This document shows, one piece after another, positions 6,529 to 9,499 of a DNA stretch of 9,499 nt; the stretch's first letter is position 1; every line of letters starts with the position of its first letter. The stretch spans positions 1 to 9,499 of the forward strand of contig DAOUTL010000044.1 of NCBI GenBank assembly GCA_030626685.1. Reading direction: 5' to 3'. The notes under the pieces are model-generated. The model had not been told where the DNA came from. It made no database searches and saw nothing but the letters and a program-made list of their open reading frames with translations. Made by a program: the position numbers and the translations under genes. This stretch comes from Candidatus Bathyarchaeota archaeon. Lineage in GTDB: Archaea; Thermoproteota; Bathyarchaeia; Bathyarchaeales; Bathycorpusculaceae.

Positions 6529-6639
6529 TCATAGAATTTGGTCTCCTACTTTCAACTTCAGTCCCTTCATGGTTTCCTTTGGTATAATTACCTGTCTGTT
6601 AGAAGTGATTTTACTCATAGTTATTATGTTCTCTTTCAT
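6529..6639 (-). pseudogene. AbrB/MazE-type antitoxin-like stub (36 codons)
   Basis: From the ATG at 6639, or a second ATG at residue 8, the frame reads ITMSKITSNRQVIIPKETMK and then GLKLKVGDQIL before a TGA. This is the swapped-hairpin DNA-binding domain of the AbrB/SpoVT/MazE superfamily (consensus: xxxTSKGQVxIPKxxRxxLGLKxGD). The family normally continues with a further strand or two after VGD; here the product stops. It is either a truncated relic or a minimal version. The stop overlaps the ATG of a downstream 76-codon frame (6532-6302) in the arrangement ATGA. That frame starts with plausible protein (LTFGKLNWYLLLNPEECVEV) but ends in serine/leucine-rich sequence, and I do not recognise it. 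No PIN-domain toxin is visible next to it. Confidence 0.55.
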
Positions 6640-6695
6640 GACTAAAACTTCTTGAAGGAAGTATTTATCAAACGTTGGAATTGAGGAAGAAAGAA

Positions 6696-6703
6696 TTTAA
6701 TAC
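6696..6703 (+). promoter_or_regulatory. Possible TATA box for the two-gene MscS operon
   Basis: TTTAATAC lies about 21-28 bp upstream of the TTG at 6724. At this distance transcription would begin at or just before the start codon, so the first gene would be nearly leaderless. The AAAGGA at 6706-6711 would then be outside the mRNA. Support is positional only. Confidence 0.3.
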
Positions 6704-6723
6704 AAAAAGGAATAACATATTTA

Positions 6724-7029
6724 TTGGAGAAAATTGTAAAAAAAGCCATAATCATAGCAGTGAGCGAGTTGGAGGAAGAAGCGGAAGAAAGGATACATGA
6801 TTTCAGGCTGGAGGTATCACTTGAAAGAATTAAAAACATATCTCTCAAAACAACATCGGAAATTAGCAGGTTGGGCACAGTTCTTGTTGGGCCTCTTTGC
6901 ACGCATGCATGTATGCTGAAAGAGGTTATAATCGAAAGTGAATGGGAGACCTTTTTTGATTTGATTGTTCCGTTGAGAACGAGGTCCCGAAGGCATCCTA
7001 AGGGATTGATCGGTGGTGTACATAAGTGA
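6724..7029 (+). CDS. Unknown 101-aa protein, translationally coupled to MscS
   Basis: I do not recognise a family. The sequence starts with a short hydrophobic segment (KAIIIAVSELEEEAEE) running into an acidic helix. A mixed region follows (RLEVSLERIKNISLKTTSEI), then a small-residue stretch with two cysteines (VLVGPLCTHACM) and a basic tail (RTRSRRHPKGLIGG). There is no clear signal peptide or full membrane span. The start is a TTG at 6724, since no ATG or GTG is available upstream in frame; an AAAGGA site lies 12 nt ahead, rather far. The main evidence that it is a gene is the 4-base GTGA overlap between its stop (7027-7029) and the GTG start of the MscS gene, together with a sensible amino-acid composition. 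It may be a regulatory or accessory partner of the channel, which is an inference from position only. Confidence 0.6.
   Translation: MEKIVKKAIIIAVSELEEEAEERIHDFRLEVSLERIKNISLKTTSEISRLGTVLVGPLCTHACMLKEVIIESEWETFFDLIVPLRTRSRRHPKGLIGGVHK
7012..7018 (+). promoter_or_regulatory. Shine-Dalgarno-like site for the MscS gene
   Basis: GGTGGTG, inside the 3' end of the upstream gene, ends 7 nt before the GTG at 7026. It supports that GTG as the start and re-initiation coupled to the upstream stop codon. Confidence 0.6.
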
Positions 7030-7955
7030 ATAAGATTACTAAGGCTACGGCCATAATCTTGATCGTCGTGGCTGTGGGTGCGATCACCTATTTCACACGG
7101 CAATGGAGCGTTCTCCAAGAGCTAGGAATTTTAGATTTTGTTACTTTAGAAAACATAGTTCTGGCTTTGAAGGTGGTCATCGTTTTAGTCGGGGCGATCG
7201 TCGCCGATCGAGTGGTTGGAGGAGCGATCAAACGGTATTCTAGAAGGATTGGGTTGGTGGAGCACATAGAAAACATGTTCAAAATGATCGCGCGAATCGT
7301 CATCTTTGCCGCAGCTATAACCATAATCCTCCCAATTTTCAATATAGACACAGGCGTTATTTTGAGCCTCTCTGCCCTAAGCGGTGCTGCCATAGGTTTC
7401 GCCGCCACACAGACCGTTGGAAACTTCCTAGCCGGATTGTACATCATGATATCCAGACCCTTCACAGTATCGGACTACGTGAAGATAGGGAACGTGGAAG
7501 GCCAAGTTAGGGAGATAACAGTTAACTACACAAAGATCTACATGCCTACCCACAACCTCATGGATATCCCCAACAGACAGGTCTTAGACAGCCGAATCTT
7601 GAACTACTCCAAAAAGGATATGGTTGACTATACGTTCAGGATGGGTTTCCCACCCACCCTCCCCGGAAACATTACAAATGCGGAGTTGATCGAAAACTGC
7701 ATCGCTCCGGTCATCGACTCCTTCTACGATAGACACAAGAAAGTATTTGTAAAGAAGCCAGAGGTTACCATCGCTATAGACTACATGGGTTACATGGGGA
7801 GTGTTGGACTAGACAGGCTTCAGAGAACCTTCGCTCTGAGGGTTTTCTTTAAAAAGAAGGATGTCGAAGCCTTCTACAACCTACAGCCCGAACTTCTAAA
7901 TGAAATAATCAAGAACTGGGACGAATACAGTAAAAAGGTAACCAAGGAGGTCTAG
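7026..7955 (+). CDS. MscS-family small-conductance mechanosensitive channel
   Basis: A 309-residue membrane protein. Hydrophobic segments lie at residues about 7-23 (TM1), 43-66 (TM2) and 86-106, followed by the pore helix at about 110-145, SLSALSGAAIGFAATQTVGN. This Gly/Ala-rich stretch is the TM3 signature of MscS. It leads into FLAGLYIMISRPFTVSDYVK and the beta domain (IGNVEGQVREITVNYTKI), with a conserved NR motif in IPNRQVLDSRILNYS. The C-terminal alpha/beta domain runs to residue 309. The channel sits in the cytoplasmic membrane and opens under membrane tension to release ions and small solutes during hypo-osmotic shock. Length (about 310 aa) and domain order match the compact MscS type, and no frame damage is seen. 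It follows the unknown 101-aa gene with a GTGA overlap. Confidence 0.93.
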   Translation: MNKITKATAIILIVVAVGAITYFTRQWSVLQELGILDFVTLENIVLALKVVIVLVGAIVADRVVGGAIKRYSRRIGLVEHIENMFKMIARIVIFAAAITIILPIFNIDTGVILSLSALSGAAIGFAATQTVGNFLAGLYIMISRPFTVSDYVKIGNVEGQVREITVNYTKIYMPTHNLMDIPNRQVLDSRILNYSKKDMVDYTFRMGFPPTLPGNITNAELIENCIAPVIDSFYDRHKKVFVKKPEVTIAIDYMGYMGSVGLDRLQRTFALRVFFKKKDVEAFYNLQPELLNEIIKNWDEYSKKVTKEV

Positions 7956-7991
7956 TTTAAAGAGGATTAACGTCTTGACGGTTTTTCTCTT

Positions 7992-8130
7992 GTGAAGAAT
8001 GTTTACATCCACCCTACGGCGATTGTTGATAAGACCGCTAAGATAGGAGAAGGTACAAAAGTCTGGCGCCTCCTCCGTGAGGGAAAACGCTGAAATAGGC
8101 AGGAATTGTGTGCTCGGAGGAAAGGAGTGA
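7992..8130 (+). pseudogene. Relic of a left-handed beta-helix (hexapeptide) acyltransferase
   Basis: From a GTG at 7992 the frame reads VKNVYIHPTAIVDKTAKIGE and then GTKVW, the start of WbbJ/WlbB-like hexapeptide-repeat sugar N- or O-acyltransferases. At about 8066 the frame changes by +1: the original frame runs to a stop (RLLREGKR), while the new one gives SSVRENAEIGRNCVLGG and then stops at TGA 8128-8130. In intact relatives VRENAEIGRNCVLG follows the first part after only a few residues, so one small deletion near 8066-8068 explains the break. Everything after the second hexapeptide turn is gone, leaving perhaps a quarter of the gene. Intact members modify amino-sugars of surface polysaccharide, matching the glycosyltransferases and the broken asparagine-synthase-like gene nearby. 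Confidence 0.8.
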
Positions 8131-8172
8131 AGATTGCTGGATTCACATTCTTCTAAATGAGAGAAAATCAAT

Positions 8173-8460
8173 ATGGATAAAGAAATGATAAATAGAGTCC
8201 TAAAGTTCGAATTAGAGCATATTCCCAAGGGCTCTAAAGGGTCGACTCAAAACAAACTGAGATTTTATTATGTTGCCTACCGAAGAAGAGGTATAGCGAA
8301 GGGCTTATCAAGAGATCAATGTCTCAAAGATGCGATTGATAGATTAAAAAAGGATCATCCTGAGTTTGATCCTGCATTTGACGAAGACTTCTTCAAAATC
8401 CCCAAAAAGAGTTTCTTGCAAAAATTAGTGGACCATATTAGATTTTTTAACGAAAAATAA
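8173..8460 (+). CDS. Unknown 95-aa basic protein
   Basis: I do not recognise a family. The product is soluble and charged (many Lys, Arg, Asp, Glu), with predicted helical character: MDKEMINRVLKFELEHIPKG, a segment KLRFYYVAYRRRGIAKGLSR, then DAIDRLKKDHPEFDPAFDED, and an aromatic-basic end LVDHIRFFNEK. Good evidence for coding is the ATG start with a GAGAG stretch about 12 nt upstream and protein-like composition throughout; no promoter is obvious. There are no cysteines beyond one, no signal peptide and no membrane span. It stands alone between the acyltransferase relic and the cas1 relic, and its stop is adjacent to the region where the opposite-strand cas1 remnant fades out. A small nucleic-acid-binding or regulatory role would be a guess. 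Confidence 0.6.
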   Translation: MDKEMINRVLKFELEHIPKGSKGSTQNKLRFYYVAYRRRGIAKGLSRDQCLKDAIDRLKKDHPEFDPAFDEDFFKIPKKSFLQKLVDHIRFFNEK

Positions 8461-8757
8461 ATTTCCTTTTGACTGCATGCGTAAACTCTGTTTTCGGTTT
8501 CTCTGCATTGGCATGTAAGCTTCGAATAGTTGTTTGGTTTCCATGTAGTTTCATGTTTTAGAAAATAGCGTGGATATTTGTTTTTAACATAGGCTCTTTT
8601 GAAATCTTTCTTTTTAAGTGTTTTAGAATATTGAATAAGGAAATGAACGATGTAAGGGTTCCATCAAATCGCACATTAATGAAGGTTTACCACTTTGAAT
8701 GCTATGCAGAAATCTGAGGCATCGCTCAAGTTTTGCTTTTAATACTACCCCTCTACG
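8461..8757 (-). pseudogene. cas1: Relic of cas1, the CRISPR adaptation integrase (C-terminal half, frameshifted)
   Basis: On the minus strand from about 8745 the frame reads LKAKLERCLRFLHSIQSGKP and then SLMCDLMEP. This matches the Cas1 block around GFLHSxxxGKPSLVxDLxE, where the conserved His and the Glu/Asp metal ligands lie. Near 8650-8662 the frame shifts. The next frame continues IVHFLIQYSKTLKKKDFKRA and then YVKNKYPRYFLKHETTWK, the continuation expected for Cas1 (FLI...L...DF). Sequence toward 8461 is increasingly degraded (LTCQCRETENRVYACSQ) and overlaps no other gene. The N-terminal beta domain and the start are absent: upstream to 8808 there is only unconvincing sequence. No CRISPR repeats and no other cas gene are present. 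One frame is open as a 61-codon ORF (8808-8623), but it is not an intact gene. Cas1 assignment is by remembered motif, without a search. Confidence 0.7.
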
Positions 8758-8796
8758 CTTTGGAATTTCTGGAAAGAAATTTTTCAAAGCTTTTTT

Positions 8797-8812
8797 AGAC
8801 AAAAACAAACTC
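8797..8812 (-). terminator. Likely T-tract terminator after the tfb gene
   Basis: About 22-37 bp past the tfb stop codon, the minus strand reads AGTTTGTTTTTGTC, a T-rich run typical of archaeal intrinsic termination. No hairpin is needed in archaea and none is seen. Confidence 0.4.
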
Positions 8813-8833
8813 TAGCGCGTGTTAATTAGAGTG

Positions 8834-9499
8834 TTAGAGGCTTATTTGAAACATTAGACGTTTTACAAGCTCTTTGTAACGATTTCGAATGGTAACTTCA
8901 GTTACTTCCGCTATCTCAGCTACTTCTCTCTGTGTCCTCCTTTCCCCTGATAACACGGAAGCTATGTAACTTGCCGCGGCAGCCATGCCCATGGGGCCTC
9001 GCCCTGAAGTAAGTTTCAACTCTTTCGCGGCGGCTAAAATTTTGTGAGCAAATTCCTCAGCTTTCCCCTGCATTGCCAGCTGGTTTGAAAACTTTGTTAT
9101 GTATTGGCTTGGCTCAACAAGCGGGACAGAATAGTCAAGCTTTTTGATTAGAAAACGGTAGTTGCGACCGACTTCTTTTTTATTTATGCTTGAAGCCTGA
9201 GCTATTTCTTCTAATGTTCTGGGCAATTTACATTGCCTGCAAGCCAAATATATTGCTGCGGCAGTTACGCTTTGAATTGACCTTCCTCGTATTAGTCGTT
9301 CTTTAACGGCTTTTCGATAGATGACCGAGGCTGTTTCAAGGATGTTTTTGGGAAGGTTTAGGTTGTTGCCGATTTTGCTCATTTCAGATAAGGCAAAGGT
9401 GAGGTTGCGTTCTGTTGCGTCTGAAACTCTTATTCGGCGCTGCCATTTTCTAAGGCGGTAAACTTGCGCTTTTTGCCCTGGTGAAAGCCTCTTTCCATA
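8834..9499 (-). CDS. tfb: Transcription initiation factor IIB (TFB), N-terminus outside window
   Basis: The frame is open from the window edge (codon at 9497-9499) to the TAA at 8834-8836, giving 221 visible residues; an internal ATG at 9382 is not the start. YGKRLSPGQKAQVYRLRKWQ is the B-reader/B-linker end that follows the zinc ribbon. The first cyclin-like repeat follows (ASVIYRKAVKERLIRGRSIQ, AAIYLACRQCKLPRTLEEIA), then the second (FAHKILAAAKELKLTSGRGP, AAASYIASVLSGERRTQREV). It ends with the helix-turn-helix VAEIAEVTEVTIRNRYKEL that contacts the BRE. TFB binds the TBP-TATA complex and recruits RNA polymerase. The zinc ribbon and start lie beyond the window. Archaea may hold several TFB paralogues; which one this is cannot be told here. 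It faces the cas1 relic and the accessory zone with its 3' end. Confidence 0.95.
   Translation of the reverse strand, partial: YGKRLSPGQKAQVYRLRKWQRRIRVSDATERNLTFALSEMSKIGNNLNLPKNILETASVIYRKAVKERLIRGRSIQSVTAAAIYLACRQCKLPRTLEEIAQASSINKKEVGRNYRFLIKKLDYSVPLVEPSQYITKFSNQLAMQGKAEEFAHKILAAAKELKLTSGRGPMGMAAAASYIASVLSGERRTQREVAEIAEVTEVTIRNRYKELVKRLMFQISL

Noticed and set aside
6302..6532. A 76-codon minus-strand frame overlapping the AbrB stub stop
   Set aside because: The first half looks protein-like, but the second half is Ser/Leu-rich and overlaps a GC-rich hairpin; there is no family match and no independent ribosome site. It is mentioned in the AbrB entry rather than called as a gene.
6642..7118. 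A 158-codon minus-strand ORF
   Set aside because: It is antisense to the 101-aa gene and the start of mscS, its composition is Ser/Thr/Ile-rich, and it shows no domain. The plus-strand genes explain the region.
8623..8808. A 61-codon minus-strand ORF as an independent gene
   Set aside because: Its content matches the Cas1 core and continues in another frame, so it is part of a relic rather than a small gene.

Overview
The window is archaeal. It carries archaeal/eukaryote-type information genes: ribosomal protein S8e, RNA polymerase subunit H (Rpb5 family) and transcription factor B. It also has the C-terminal part of an ScpB-type condensin subunit, T/A-rich TATA boxes upstream of genes, and several GTG or TTG starts. 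The gene set and protein flavour fit the Thermoproteota/Bathyarchaeia side of the Archaea. That placement is an inference from sequence feel, not a computed phylogeny.

Layout. At the left edge on the plus strand are the 3' end of scpB (1-291) and a complete rps8e with its own promoter (382-780). Facing them on the minus strand is a co-oriented block, read from right to left: a GT-B (GT4-like) glycosyltransferase (4910-3735), a GT2 glycosyltransferase (3728-2763), a long RpoH/Rpb5 (2738-2181), and a tyrosine recombinase (2139-1108) that has lost its recognisable catalytic residues and whose C-terminal tail continues in another frame (to 920). A 250-bp divergent region rich in dyads and TATA-like boxes (4911-5161) separates this block from a plus-strand asparagine-synthase-like gene (5162-6254), which is broken by two frameshifts. 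A truncated AbrB-type antitoxin-like stub lies beyond it on the minus strand. An unknown 101-aa protein is translationally coupled to an MscS-family mechanosensitive channel (6724-7955). A frameshifted, truncated hexapeptide acyltransferase relic (7992-8130), an unknown 95-aa protein (8173-8460) and a minus-strand cas1 relic (about 8461-8757) follow. The right edge holds the C-terminal portion of TFB on the minus strand (8834 to beyond the end).

Interpretation. Core genes (scpB, rps8e, rpoH, tfb) enclose an accessory zone that is decaying. The two glycosyltransferases, the asparagine-synthase-like enzyme and the hexapeptide acyltransferase are parts typical of a surface-glycan or S-layer glycosylation locus, and the last two are broken. 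The dead integrase, AbrB stub and cas1 relic are remains of mobile or defence-linked DNA. I see no CRISPR array, tRNA, rRNA or intact transposase. I do not see a clear new multi-gene system. The most interesting items are the RpoH with a eukaryote-Rpb5-like N-terminal domain, the cas1 relic missed by simple ORF calling, the integrase that keeps a long open frame without its active site, and the unknown protein coupled to MscS.
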